Source: Paenibacillus sp. 1781tsa1
GTDB taxonomy: Bacteria > Bacillota > Bacilli > Paenibacillales > Paenibacillaceae
Assembly: GCF_024159265.1 (NCBI RefSeq)
Contig: NZ_JAMYWY010000001.1
Location: forward strand, 6,944,001 to 7,008,000
DNA length: 64,000 nt
Direction of reading: 5' to 3'
In this document: positions 9,834 to 18,311 of the stretch, in pieces
Layout: each line of letters begins with the position of its first letter
Numbering within the stretch: position 1 is the stretch's first letter
Made by a program: the position numbers and the translations under genes
The notes under the pieces: model-generated
The model's database searches: none
Told to the model about the DNA's origin: nothing
Seen by the model: the letters and a program-made list of their open reading frames with translations, nothing else

Positions 9834-10630
9834 TCCGTTCCTGCCTCCTTCAATCCCGACTTCAGCGAGCGGCTCAGGACGGGAGCTGCCTCAATTAACT
9901 GGCGCGTATATTCATGCTGGGGATGATCGAGAATGCGATGTTTGCCGCCAGATTCGACGATCTGTCCTTCCTTCATGACAGCCAAACGGTTGGCATAGCG
10001 GCGTACATGGCGCCAGTCGTGTGTGATAAACAGAATCGCACAGCCCGTCTCCGCTTGTTTGCGTGCCAGCAGTTCCAATACGCGGTGCCCGGATACACTG
10101 TCCAGTGCCGTTGTCGCTTCGTCAGCGATCAGCAGACGAGGGGAGAGCATCAGCGATGTGGCAATCGAAGCTCGCTGAAGCTGTCCACCGCTCAACTGGA
10201 ACGGATAGCGGCGCAGCAGTTCCGCGCCAAGGCCAACCGATTCCAGTGCCTCCTCTGCCCGCTTCTTGCGGATGGCAGAAGACTTCTCCCCATGTACCTT
10301 CTGGTATTCATCAAAGTGTCCGCCAATGCTTCGAAATGGCGTAAACGCGCCTTGGTAGTCCTGAAAAATATATGAGATGCGGCTTCCCCGCAGGGCTCGC
10401 ATCTCCTTTGGCTTCCGTTCGAGCAGGTTGCTGCCCTCGAACATGACTCGCCCCGACGCATGCAAGTTGGGCGGCAGCAGACGACCAATGGCTTGCGAGA
10501 GCAAGCTTTTGCCACTACCGCTCTGTCCAACGAGTGCCATGAACTCACCTTCGCGAACAGCCAGAGAGACTCGATCTACAATCGTACGATCCCGGCTGGA
10601 GATGCTCAGTTCCTCAATGGAGAGAATCAC
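9830..10630 (-). CDS. ABC importer ATP-binding subunit, OppD/NikD/CntD type
   Basis: The product has 266 residues. Visible motifs are Walker A (GQSGSGKSLL), the signature QLSGGQLQR, Walker B (LLIADEATTALD) and the H-loop (FITHDW), plus the C-terminal HPQHEYTRQLIEA typical of the Opp/Dpp/Nik ATPases. It forms the nucleotide-binding heterodimer with the product of 8853-9833. It overlaps both neighbours by 4 nt (ATGA). Confidence 0.92.
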   Translation of the reverse strand: MILSIEELSISSRDRTIVDRVSLAVREGEFMALVGQSGSGKSLLSQAIGRLLPPNLHASGRVMFEGSNLLERKPKEMRALRGSRISYIFQDYQGAFTPFRSIGGHFDEYQKVHGEKSSAIRKKRAEEALESVGLGAELLRRYPFQLSGGQLQRASIATSLMLSPRLLIADEATTALDSVSGHRVLELLARKQAETGCAILFITHDWRHVRRYANRLAVMKEGQIVESGGKHRILDHPQHEYTRQLIEAAPVLSRSLKSGLKEAGTE

Positions 10631-11481
10631 GGCTGCACCTCCTTCTTCACATCAAAGCGGTCTCGCAGATAGTCACCTAGCATGTTGGCAAGCAGGACTA
10701 CCGAGACAATAGCGAGACCCGGGTAGATCATCAGCTCCGGCCGAGACTGGAAGTAAGGCCGCGAGTCGTTCAGCATCGCTCCCCATTCAGGTGTTGGCGG
10801 TTGTGCGCCAAGGCCGATGTAGGACAATGATGAGATGAGCAGGATGATTTTGCCCAGATCAAGACTGGCTAGCACGAGTACATGGCCCGCGATATGTGGA
10901 AGCAGATGTTTTCTCATGATACGACCGTCGGATAGTCCATTGGTGCGGGCGATGCGAATGTAATCCTTCTGGGACTCCGATAAAACCGTACTTCGAACGA
11001 GACGTGCATAACTAACCCACTTCACGATCACAATCGCCAACACCAGATTGCCGATTCCGGCCCCTAGCAGGCCACTTAGCACAATCGCGACGATGGTATC
11101 GGGAAAAGCAAGAAAGGCATCCGCGATCCGCATGAACAGTTTATCGACCCAGCCGCGTTTGTATCCTGCGATCAAACCAAATGGAATACCGATCAACAGT
11201 GCAGCGCCAAGTGCCAGTAAACTATAACCAAGCGTTTGGCCGCCACCAAGCAGCAAACGTGTCAGTACATCGCGTCCCAGATGGTCGGTGCCGAACGGAT
11301 GGAGAGCACTTGAACCCTGCAATCGTCCACGCAGATCGGTTAACGTATGGTCATGTTTTAAGTATAAAAAGGCATATAAGGAGGCCCCGATGATCAGCAG
11401 TGCAAATAACAGACCAATGATCGCCTGCCAGCTATGTTTTTTAGATTTTGTAGTTGAAATGGGCAGGGAAGTGGTTTTCAT
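10627..11481 (-). CDS. ABC importer permease, OppC/NikC/CntC type
   Basis: The product has 284 residues with about six membrane helices. The N-terminal RLQGSSALHPFGTDHLGRD is the classical signature of DppC/NikC permeases. An EAA-like cytoplasmic loop (VRSTVLSESQKDYIRIARTN) contacts the ATPases. It is coupled by 4-nt overlaps to its neighbours. Confidence 0.92.
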   Translation of the reverse strand: MKTTSLPISTTKSKKHSWQAIIGLLFALLIIGASLYAFLYLKHDHTLTDLRGRLQGSSALHPFGTDHLGRDVLTRLLLGGGQTLGYSLLALGAALLIGIPFGLIAGYKRGWVDKLFMRIADAFLAFPDTIVAIVLSGLLGAGIGNLVLAIVIVKWVSYARLVRSTVLSESQKDYIRIARTNGLSDGRIMRKHLLPHIAGHVLVLASLDLGKIILLISSLSYIGLGAQPPTPEWGAMLNDSRPYFQSRPELMIYPGLAIVSVVLLANMLGDYLRDRFDVKKEVQP

Positions 11482-12425
11482 CGGTGGGCCTCCTTTTCCT
11501 TCAGTTTCATTTCGGGATTCAAATAACGATAAGATAGATCAACCGCTGTATTCACAAGGAATACCACGATAGCCATGATCAGGATGTAACCCTGAATCAG
11601 TGGATAATCACGCTGGCGGATGGCATCAACGATGAGCTTGCCGATCCCCGGATAAGCGAACAACACTTCAATCACGACAACTCCGCCGATCAGGCTGCCG
11701 AGACTTACGCCAAATACCGTAATGACAGGCGGCAAACTGTGACGAAACGCGTGAAGCATGAATATCCGACCTTCGGATACCCCTCTTGCCCGGGCGGACC
11801 GTACGAACTCCTGACTTAGTGAATCCAACAAGCTGGAGCGCAAAAGACGCACATAAACGCTGGAGATAGCAAGTCCCAGCGTCAGAGATGGCAGAATAAG
11901 CGATGTGAATCCATCCCGGCCCATGGTGGGCAGATTGCCGAAGCGTACGCCGAACATATCGATCAGGATCAGACCCAGCCAGAAGCTGGGCACCGCGGCA
12001 CCCACAATGGAGAGCAGCCGGCTCCCCCGGTCAATCCAACTGCCGCGGTGGAGCGCTGACAGCGAGCCGAGGGGGATCGCTATGACGAGCATGACCAACA
12101 GGGCGCCAATCGTCAGTTCAGCCGTAGCTGGCAGCGCACGCATCAAGGTCTGCATGACGGGCTGGCCTGTCGAGTAAGACACGCCGAAATCGAGCCGAAC
12201 AAAATCGAGCAACCAGTTACCGAACTGGACAGGAAGCGAATCGTTGAAGCCCATTTCCTCGCGTACAGCTTCAACCTGCTCCTGACTGACGGACAGTTCG
12301 TCCACGTTCAGGATCGTCAGCACCGGATCACCTGGAGCCAAACGAATGAACAGGAAGCTCACAAACATAATGAACAGCAGAAAGATAAATACCTCAAGAA
12401 ACTTGCGAAGCAAAATGCGAAACAT
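11478..12425 (-). CDS. ABC importer permease, OppB/NikB/CntB type
   Basis: The product has 315 residues. It begins with the family's first helix followed by FIRLAPGDPV, the DppB/NikB hallmark. There are about six membrane spans and an EAA-type loop (LSQEFVRSARARGVSEGR). The start codon shares one base with the stop of the binding-protein gene (TAATG), so translation is coupled. It forms the transmembrane channel together with the next permease. Confidence 0.92.
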   Translation of the reverse strand: MFRILLRKFLEVFIFLLFIMFVSFLFIRLAPGDPVLTILNVDELSVSQEQVEAVREEMGFNDSLPVQFGNWLLDFVRLDFGVSYSTGQPVMQTLMRALPATAELTIGALLVMLVIAIPLGSLSALHRGSWIDRGSRLLSIVGAAVPSFWLGLILIDMFGVRFGNLPTMGRDGFTSLILPSLTLGLAISSVYVRLLRSSLLDSLSQEFVRSARARGVSEGRIFMLHAFRHSLPPVITVFGVSLGSLIGGVVVIEVLFAYPGIGKLIVDAIRQRDYPLIQGYILIMAIVVFLVNTAVDLSYRYLNPEMKLKEKEAHR

Positions 12426-13975
12426 TACATCACATCCAGCTTATTGGTAATCATGTAATATTCACTGCGAGTGGTAACCCAGTTCTTGATCTTCTTGCCG
12501 TTGTAGGCAACGATTGTACCTGGATGCAGCACGAATGAATTCAGTACGTTGTCATGCACGTAGTTGGCTGCCTTCTCGGCAAGCTCTGCGCGCTTCTCCG
12601 GTGCAACTGTGAGATTCAGTTCGTCGATGATCTTGGTCAGTTCCGGATCTTCCGATCCACTGAAGTTAAGGGCACCCTTCGGATGGTACGTTGCATTCAG
12701 GTAATAACCTGCATCCCCACGCGGAGCCGTCAAATTACTATACGTTGCAATATCCCAGTCGCGATTGGACGCCATATAATCTTCCGGTGTGTCGATTTGA
12801 CGGATCTGCACGTCGATACCGATCTTCTTTGCATCAGACTGGAACACTTGAGCAATCAGTGGCAGATCGGCACGAGACGAATACGTCAGTAGGGTTAGCT
12901 GCAACGGTTTACCGTCCTTGGTCATCACGCCGTTTTGCTGCGTGTACCCTGCTTCGCCCAGATATTTTACAGCGACATCAGCTCCGGATTCCGTTGCTGT
13001 ATCCGTGTAGGTTGGTGCAAATGGCAGTGATGGCAAGAACGGTCCAATGGCCGGTTCCCCATAACCGAGCAGGATCGTGTCCACGATGCCCTGACGGTCA
13101 ATCAGCGCATCCAGCGCACGACGGACATTGAGGTCCTTCATACTCTCCCGCTGCATGTTCATCGTTAGCTGATGCACGCGGAACGTCGATGTAGACTCAA
13201 CCGTCATGCCGTCTATCGCTTTGAGCGATTCGAGGCTCTCGACTTCTGGGCGGTATACGATATCTACCTGTCCAGATTTGAGCGCTAGTGTGCGGGCATT
13301 GGCATCTTCATTGAATGAGAACGTGATGGAATCCAGAGGCGATGCTCCATCCCAATATTCATCATAGCGGTCTAGCTCCAGCTTGCTGCCTGGGGTAAAA
13401 GAAGTCAGCTTGAACGGGCCCGTACCAATGGGCTTGTTCACAACGTCCGGCTCACTCACGTCGATAATCGCCGTGTTGGGATTCACCAGTTCGGAAGCGA
13501 ACTCCGGGAACGGCTGAGTTGTGGTAATCTCCAGCTTGTCGCCCTCGGCTTCAATCGTATCGATCTTCAGCGCGTTCTGGATGGCTACATTCTCTTCCAG
13601 TGCCCGCTCAAGGGATGCCTTAACGGACTCGCCCGTCATCGGCTTGCCGTTCTGGAAGGTCACATCATCTCGTAGGTCGATTGTCCAATGCTGTCCGTCT
13701 TCGCTCTCCCAGCTCTCGGCGAGCCACGGAGCCACCGTCAAGTTCTCTTCATCGAGACGAACCAGCGTTTCTGTAATGCCCGCGCGCAGCGGCACATAGC
13801 TGGAATCCACATGTGGATCTAGCGAACTCGTGGAGAAGTTATATAGGAAGTGAACGTTTTTATTATCAGTGGATGGCTGCGCAGCGGGACTGGACTCAGA
13901 TGATCCGCAGGCGCTCAACAGTCCAGCGCTCAAGGCCAAGGAGATCAGCGCTAGCAGTGGCGTCTTTTTATTCAA
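12425..13975 (-). CDS. Nickel/metallophore/peptide-type solute-binding lipoprotein of the importer
   Basis: The product has 516 residues. A signal peptide ends in the lipobox LLSAC (Cys23), so the protein is anchored outside the membrane. The SBP_bac_5 fold is indicated by LVRLDEENLTVAPWLAESWE, DVTFQNGKPMTGESVKASLE and GTGPFKLTSFTPGSKLELDR. The sequence resembles NikA/CntA-like proteins more than oligopeptide binders. Gene order (binding protein, two permeases, two ATPases) matches nikABCDE and cntABCDF. Zur-like operators in the promoter argue for zinc or a metal-metallophore complex as substrate. That is inference: no metallophore synthesis genes lie in the window. Confidence 0.87.
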   Translation of the reverse strand: MNKKTPLLALISLALSAGLLSACGSSESSPAAQPSTDNKNVHFLYNFSTSSLDPHVDSSYVPLRAGITETLVRLDEENLTVAPWLAESWESEDGQHWTIDLRDDVTFQNGKPMTGESVKASLERALEENVAIQNALKIDTIEAEGDKLEITTTQPFPEFASELVNPNTAIIDVSEPDVVNKPIGTGPFKLTSFTPGSKLELDRYDEYWDGASPLDSITFSFNEDANARTLALKSGQVDIVYRPEVESLESLKAIDGMTVESTSTFRVHQLTMNMQRESMKDLNVRRALDALIDRQGIVDTILLGYGEPAIGPFLPSLPFAPTYTDTATESGADVAVKYLGEAGYTQQNGVMTKDGKPLQLTLLTYSSRADLPLIAQVFQSDAKKIGIDVQIRQIDTPEDYMASNRDWDIATYSNLTAPRGDAGYYLNATYHPKGALNFSGSEDPELTKIIDELNLTVAPEKRAELAEKAANYVHDNVLNSFVLHPGTIVAYNGKKIKNWVTTRSEYYMITNKLDVM

Positions 13976-13995
13976 GGTAATGCCCCTCTCTCTTA

Positions 13996-14012
13996 ATCGT
14001 AATCATTATGAT
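13996..14012. promoter_or_regulatory. Second Zur-like box
   Basis: ATCGTAATCATTATGAT matches the Bacillus Zur consensus TCGTAATnATTACGA except at one core base. It lies just downstream of the predicted -10 of the importer promoter, a position suited to repression. Confidence 0.6.
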
Positions 14013-14028
14013 CTAAACAATGAGTATT

Positions 14029-14057
14029 ATCATATCGTAATGATTACGTTTTGACAA
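14029..14057 (-). promoter_or_regulatory. Sigma-A promoter of the importer operon with embedded Zur box
   Basis: On the minus strand, TTGTCA and TATGAT are separated by exactly 17 bp. The spacer holds TCGTAATGATTACG (14035-14048), matching the Zur consensus TCGTAATnATTACGA at all but the last base. A Zn-loaded Zur dimer here would block RNA polymerase. Confidence 0.75.
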
Positions 14058-14081
14058 GAGTTATATTGGTGGTGAAACGAG

Positions 14082-14126
14082 AAAGAATCCGACTCTCGAA
14101 TGAGATCGGATTCTTTATGTTTTTTG
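14082..14126 (+). terminator. Strong terminator hairpin without an obvious gene in front
   Basis: The stem is AAAGAATCCGA / TCGGATTCTTT with an inner CTC/GAG. It is followed within 3 nt by six T residues on the plus strand. No plus-strand gene ends before it. It may end a short unannotated transcript or insulate the importer promoter from the lipoprotein gene. Confidence 0.65.
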
Positions 14127-14348
14127 TTACATATGAGTGCTTGATTAGTAGGCATTTCCTTTGCTATCCGGGATGTTTACAGGTAGAACCATGCAAGATT
14201 ACTCGAAAAGTTACAATCCAGTTTCGTAGTCTTCCAGCATATGTGACCAGTAACCTCGATGTGCTTTAAGGATTAAACAAAATAGAGTTTATGCGGAACA
14301 TTTCAAATATAAAATTCGTTTAGGGACTAAAGAGGGGGAGTACGATCG

Positions 14349-14774
14349 ATGAGAAGATATTCACTTATCGCCTTAATGTTTGCTACAGTTATGGTCCTGA
14401 TTCTTAGCGGCTGCCAAAGTTCTAATCAGCCCGATCAAGTCGGAGTAAGTAAAGCACCAAAGGAATTACACACCTTCTACCCTGGCGATATTACACAGGT
14501 TGATTCTATTGAAATGATGAGTGGTGGTGATGGTACTAAAAAAACAACCACAGATCAGGTACTAATTCAGGAATGGATTGAAAAGGTACGCGATTTAGAA
14601 ATCGTACTCGATCCGGACCAAGAAGATGCAACAGGGGTTTTGTTCCATGTCACGATGTTTGAGCAGGGAAAAGAAGTGCTGTACATGACACCTACCGATA
14701 TGAATCATCAGCGAATGCAGCCGCAGTTGGAATTGGCTGAGCGAATGTCGGAACTTTATGATGCCATAAAATAA
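14349..14774 (+). CDS. Small lipoprotein of unknown function
   Basis: The product has 141 residues. A signal peptide ends in the lipobox LILSGC (Cys22), so it should be anchored on the outer face of the membrane. GGGGGAG lies 8 nt before the ATG. The mature part (about 120 residues) is hydrophilic, with a DQEDATGVLFHVTMFEQGK segment suggesting a small beta-rich domain. I recognise no family. It stands alone between the importer promoter and the toxin-immunity pair. Confidence 0.75.
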   Translation: MRRYSLIALMFATVMVLILSGCQSSNQPDQVGVSKAPKELHTFYPGDITQVDSIEMMSGGDGTKKTTTDQVLIQEWIEKVRDLEIVLDPDQEDATGVLFHVTMFEQGKEVLYMTPTDMNHQRMQPQLELAERMSELYDAIK

Positions 14775-14870
14775 GAGTGTTCATGTGGCCTTTATTCAAA
14801 GTAATTACATGCCCAACAGTTCGATTTAGAATTATCCTTCGTAATCCACATTTTCAGCAAAGTAGGTTCT

Positions 14871-15416
14871 CTATGAAGTTAATCGCTTTACATCGTTTAA
14901 CTTTTCCTGAAGTATTTGAATACTCGTACTCTGCAGTATGTCAGGATTCAATTCAGTAACAAAATCTAGAAACTGATGTGCATTTTTCATAATTTCTTCT
15001 GTAAAGGAAGCCGAACTTACATTAACACCATTCCAATTCGAGTATCTAAATTCCTCATTTGGTTCAGTAATAAATAAGTCCAGAATAACTTCCCGATCAA
15101 TATCTTCTACTAAACTAACTTGTAGTTCCACTCCCTGCTGTTTAAACTCCAGCCACAAATTAGCGCTATCAGGAATTCGATAAGCAACATATTGATGTAT
15201 TCTAATCTTCTGGACTATAGTCAGTAAGTCCACAAACCATCTAATAAGTCTTTCATTACCAAATGGACAATCGTCAAAGAACATACCGTACTTACTTCCG
15301 TTAAAGTCCAATTCAATAATTCCCTCGATATCTTGTTTCGTTAGATCAAACTGCTTTGCAGACATTTGTTTAATTTCATCAAAGTTATCAATTGCTTTAA
15401 ATGAAATAGTGAACAT
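14871..15416 (-). CDS. Probable immunity protein for the adjacent WXG100 toxin
   Basis: The product has 181 residues, is acidic, soluble and has no signal peptide. I recognise no family. It starts 12 nt after the stop of the polymorphic toxin, in the same direction, which is where toxin systems of this type keep their cognate immunity gene. Base composition is AT-rich like the toxin's C-terminal end. GGGGTG lies before its ATG. The role is inferred from position, size and composition only. Confidence 0.6.
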   Translation of the reverse strand: MFTISFKAIDNFDEIKQMSAKQFDLTKQDIEGIIELDFNGSKYGMFFDDCPFGNERLIRWFVDLLTIVQKIRIHQYVAYRIPDSANLWLEFKQQGVELQVSLVEDIDREVILDLFITEPNEEFRYSNWNGVNVSSASFTEEIMKNAHQFLDFVTELNPDILQSTSIQILQEKLNDVKRLTS

Positions 15417-15428
15417 ATTTGAACACCC

Positions 15429-16571
15429 CTAATCTATTAAATCACTAATTTTATATATATGTGTACCATAAACGGAATCAACATTATCATTTCTAATGAA
15501 AACTTTAATCTGTTCATCAAATACTGTAACAGTATGCAAACCATCCTTTATTCCCTGTTGTTTCAACTGATTAACGGCCTCTGTAGACGCATCAGTTATT
15601 TTATTATCAGACCACTCTTTATTAAAGAAAGACTTTCTACTTAGCATTTCATTGATTTGTTCATCGGACATTTTCTTTTGGAGATATGGAAGTTGTTGCT
15701 TCGTACTATTAACAGAATGTCTATTAATAACATGGTCAATCAGATTTTGGCTCAACTGAGCTCTCTGCTCCGTGGCTTTTGGAGTTGCCTCTAGTGCATT
15801 TTTTTCTATACTCCCATTCTTAGCCTTAGCAGCCTCAATATGCTGCTTAATCTTCACCACTGCGGGATTAGAAGCAGGCAATCGAAACGGACCTTTGCCG
15901 CCCGGCATACTCCCACGAACCATCTGAATCCCCATGAAAACCTGACTAAACTTCAGAGAGGTCACCATCATCTGAGCATACTTATCTGATACAGGCTCTC
16001 CTGTCGTAGGATGAATCCCCATCTCAAACGCCTTGATCTGTAACGCAAAAATATCTTCCCCAGGCGGTTCAACGTTCACAGCTTGCATGCGATTAAAGTC
16101 TAGGTTTCCCTGATCCCTCTGATAAGCCTGAAGAGCAGCCTGATCCGCAACACCATTCTCGTTGACAGGCATCCATACCAATTTACCGAACATATTGATT
16201 TGCGCCATCCGATAGCCCTTGTCACCCGAACTTGATTCACCTGATGATTTGGTCATCATAGCTGCGGCACCGACAGCTCCAAACGCACCACCCAGACTTC
16301 CCTTCTGAGCATCTGCATCCTGGAATCGCGTGGCGATATCCTTCAACTCCTTTGATGTGTTCACCATACTCTCCAGCGCTTTATCCAGTATAGGTCGTGA
16401 CTGCTCGAACTCATAGTAAAATCGCTCCTGCGTCGCGCCCATCCACATCATCTGAACGAACATGATCTGTCTCGTCAGTTCACTTCGTATACTCTCCAAC
16501 TGTTGTCTGGCTTGATCTACCTGATTCGATACGTGATGTAGCTGTTCAGGGGTAACTTTGATTGTACTCAT
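15429..16571 (-). CDS. WXG100-type polymorphic toxin with EndoU-like C-terminal domain
   Basis: The product has 380 residues. Residues 1-100 form a WXG100 helical hairpin (VTPEQLHHVSNQVDQARQQL, turn motif WMG, then helices to about residue 98), the signal used by type VII secretion. Residues about 150-200 carry a pre-toxin-like segment (GIHPTTGEPVSDKYA). The last ~110 residues (NLIDHVINRHS, FFNKEWSDNKITDAS, EQIKVFIRND) resemble bacterial EndoU-type RNase toxins. That assignment is moderate, since I matched the HxxxxH start and the WSDxKI segment by eye. Base composition drops in GC from about 15860 to the gene end, as expected for an exchangeable toxin tip. No T7SS machinery lies in the window. 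Confidence 0.75.
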   Translation of the reverse strand: MSTIKVTPEQLHHVSNQVDQARQQLESIRSELTRQIMFVQMMWMGATQERFYYEFEQSRPILDKALESMVNTSKELKDIATRFQDADAQKGSLGGAFGAVGAAAMMTKSSGESSSGDKGYRMAQINMFGKLVWMPVNENGVADQAALQAYQRDQGNLDFNRMQAVNVEPPGEDIFALQIKAFEMGIHPTTGEPVSDKYAQMMVTSLKFSQVFMGIQMVRGSMPGGKGPFRLPASNPAVVKIKQHIEAAKAKNGSIEKNALEATPKATEQRAQLSQNLIDHVINRHSVNSTKQQLPYLQKKMSDEQINEMLSRKSFFNKEWSDNKITDASTEAVNQLKQQGIKDGLHTVTVFDEQIKVFIRNDNVDSVYGTHIYKISDLID

Positions 16572-16756
16572 AACGTTTCTCCGCTCATTCGAAATAGGAT
16601 TATCCTATGTTAGCAGAAGTGTATTATGTAAACTATCCGGCTAACATCCTGATTTCACCATGGTAAAAACACAAGCTGTGCTCCTCATCGAAGCTATGGT
16701 CCTATATGCATATACCCACTTCAAGGCATACCCTACCAGTTTCAGTAAGTACCTCT

Positions 16757-17560
16757 CTACTTCAGCCCCTCCAGCATCACTCGATACCGTCCAATCTGTT
16801 CCGCTGTCGCCTCTTCCCGCAATGATTCCAACAATGCTGAGCACCTTATAAAATACCGATCCATCCCAAGCTTATCCGCTAACCTGATTGCCTGCAAAAT
16901 GAACTCCACGGCCTCCTGTGGTCTTCCCATCCACTGTTCGTACAAAGCCCGCTGATAACAGTAATGGTACATATCATCGTTGTTTGAAGAATCCATTTCT
17001 CTGCCATCGCCCTGTATCTGATCCTCGAACACATGTAAAACCCGATCAATCTTCCACCTATGCCGCACTGCTGCTTCTGTAATCACTTTCAGACCCACCA
17101 ACCATTCCTCCGGATGCTCAAGCAAAAAGTTCACAAACTCCTCCAGCAGTTGCACCTGCCCGGCTTCAATCTCAAGAGCATACCGATTCACCTGTGCCTT
17201 ATGCCTGAATTCCTGCACCACCTGCAAGCCTACCTCATCCAGATCCTCCATACACCCAAGTTCTGCATATTGATCGATACATGCTCGCGCCTGATCTACC
17301 TGTCCCATCTTCTGGTGAGCCACACCCCGCATTGAGTGACTGAACCCGTAATAGTAAACCAAGGGCCGCTCGATGTATGTATGTGGTGCAAGCACTCCCT
17401 TTGACCGACACTCCTGCCGCTCTTCATGGATGGATTGCACACATTGATATAACATGTACGCCCTCTCCATTACCTTATTCCAATTTTCAAAAGCCAAAGC
17501 CATGTCCAACATTTCAACAATGATGTCCGGTTTAAGTGATTTTAGGATTGAAGCTCGCAA
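16757..17560 (-). CDS. TPR-like helical-repeat regulator-type protein (Paenibacillus family)
   Basis: The product has 267 residues and is entirely helical. TPR-like repeats include YYYGFSHSMRGVAHQKMGQV, RACIDQYAELG and RPQEAVEFILQAIRLADKLG. Small proteins of this type occur in many copies in Paenibacillus and are usually annotated as DNA-binding or transcriptional regulator proteins. No helix-turn-helix is visible here, so a protein-protein role is more likely. The start is a TTG at 17560 with AAAGGAGG 8 nt upstream. It lies just outside the AT-rich defence island. Confidence 0.7.
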   Translation of the reverse strand: MRASILKSLKPDIIVEMLDMALAFENWNKVMERAYMLYQCVQSIHEERQECRSKGVLAPHTYIERPLVYYYGFSHSMRGVAHQKMGQVDQARACIDQYAELGCMEDLDEVGLQVVQEFRHKAQVNRYALEIEAGQVQLLEEFVNFLLEHPEEWLVGLKVITEAAVRHRWKIDRVLHVFEDQIQGDGREMDSSNNDDMYHYCYQRALYEQWMGRPQEAVEFILQAIRLADKLGMDRYFIRCSALLESLREEATAEQIGRYRVMLEGLK

Positions 17561-17745
17561 AAGAAGATCCTCCTTTATTATGAGTAAGGGTAAAAAGTAT
17601 GCTAATTTCGAAATATTAAGCTTAATTATTTAATATTTACTTTTATAAACTCCAATGAAGTAGTACAATAAAATAAATATAGTACTTATTCGCAGTTTTT
17701 TCAGTATATTTTACCGCCTTTATATCTCTGCTAATTACATCGATA

Positions 17746-17766
17746 CTCTCCTAACCTTTAGGAGAG
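17746..17766 (+). promoter_or_regulatory. Perfect inverted repeat covering the regulator's ribosome binding site
   Basis: Nine-base arms (CTCTCCTAA / TTAGGAGAG) flank a 3-nt centre. The right arm is the Shine-Dalgarno sequence of the XRE gene that starts at 17776. In RNA this hairpin would hide the ribosome binding site; in DNA it could be the operator for autorepression. Confidence 0.65.
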
Positions 17767-17775
17767 GTGGTTAAT

Positions 17776-18120
17776 ATGACAACATTACGGATTTCAGTTG
17801 GAGAACGGATTAGAGCAATTCGGAAGGCCAAGGGTCTAACACAACAGCAGCTTGCGGAACTTTCGGGATTAGATGACGCATATATTGGATCGTTAGAGCG
17901 TGGGGAGAGGAATTTTTCAATTGATACTTTGGAGAAGGTTATTAAAGCCTTAAAAATTCAGACAAATGATTTGTTTCCTATAGAATACGAATATGCTGAA
18001 AATCAGATTAACTATCAAAAAGCATTAGACAGTTTTAAGGAAACAATAAATAATTTAACCCTCGAACAATATGAAATATTAAACAGTGTTATCAGAGAAG
18101 TTACAAAGGCATTTAAATAA
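17776..18120 (+). CDS. XRE/C-protein-like HTH regulator of the defence island
   Basis: The product has 114 residues. Residues about 8-63 form a Cro/C1-type HTH (VGERIRAIRKAKGLTQQQLA, ELSGLDDAYIGSLERGERN, IDTLEKVIKALKIQ). A helical tail of about 45 residues could dimerise. The arrangement resembles controller (C) proteins of type II restriction systems, which delay nuclease expression. ATG at 17776 is preferred to the GTG at 17767, because AGGAGAGG lies 8 nt before the ATG. It is convergent with the methyltransferase-nuclease operon and shares its low GC content. Regulation of that operon is inferred from position. Confidence 0.85.
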   Translation: MTTLRISVGERIRAIRKAKGLTQQQLAELSGLDDAYIGSLERGERNFSIDTLEKVIKALKIQTNDLFPIEYEYAENQINYQKALDSFKETINNLTLEQYEILNSVIREVTKAFK

Positions 18121-18199
18121 ACCTTTCAATTTCCCAAAATATTTTGTTAGTATAGGTATTTTATTTCCGTAGTTGATCTACTCTAATGAGCATAATTCA

Positions 18200-18238
18200 T
18201 AAAAAAGAGTCGGCTTATATTTAATCCGACTCTTTCTG
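18200..18238. terminator. Bidirectional terminator between the XRE gene and the defence operon
   Basis: The stem AAAGAGTCGG / CCGACTCTTT has a 12-nt loop, flanked by A-rich and T-rich sequence. It sits between two convergent transcription units. Confidence 0.8.
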
Positions 18239-18311
18239 TAGTTTTACCTATTGAAAAAATAATTCATTAAGTTTAAATAATCACCGAAAATTTCAGAATA
18301 CCTTACAGCTA

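Noticed and set aside
13996..14048. Fur or PerR box instead of Zur
   Set aside because: The sites resemble Fur boxes in part, but the TCGTAATnATTACG core with its C/G at the outer positions fits Zur better than the AT-only Fur and PerR consensus.
14051..14269. A 72-codon plus-strand gene after the Zur region
   Set aside because: It runs through the strong terminator hairpin at 14082-14126 and lacks a ribosome binding site.
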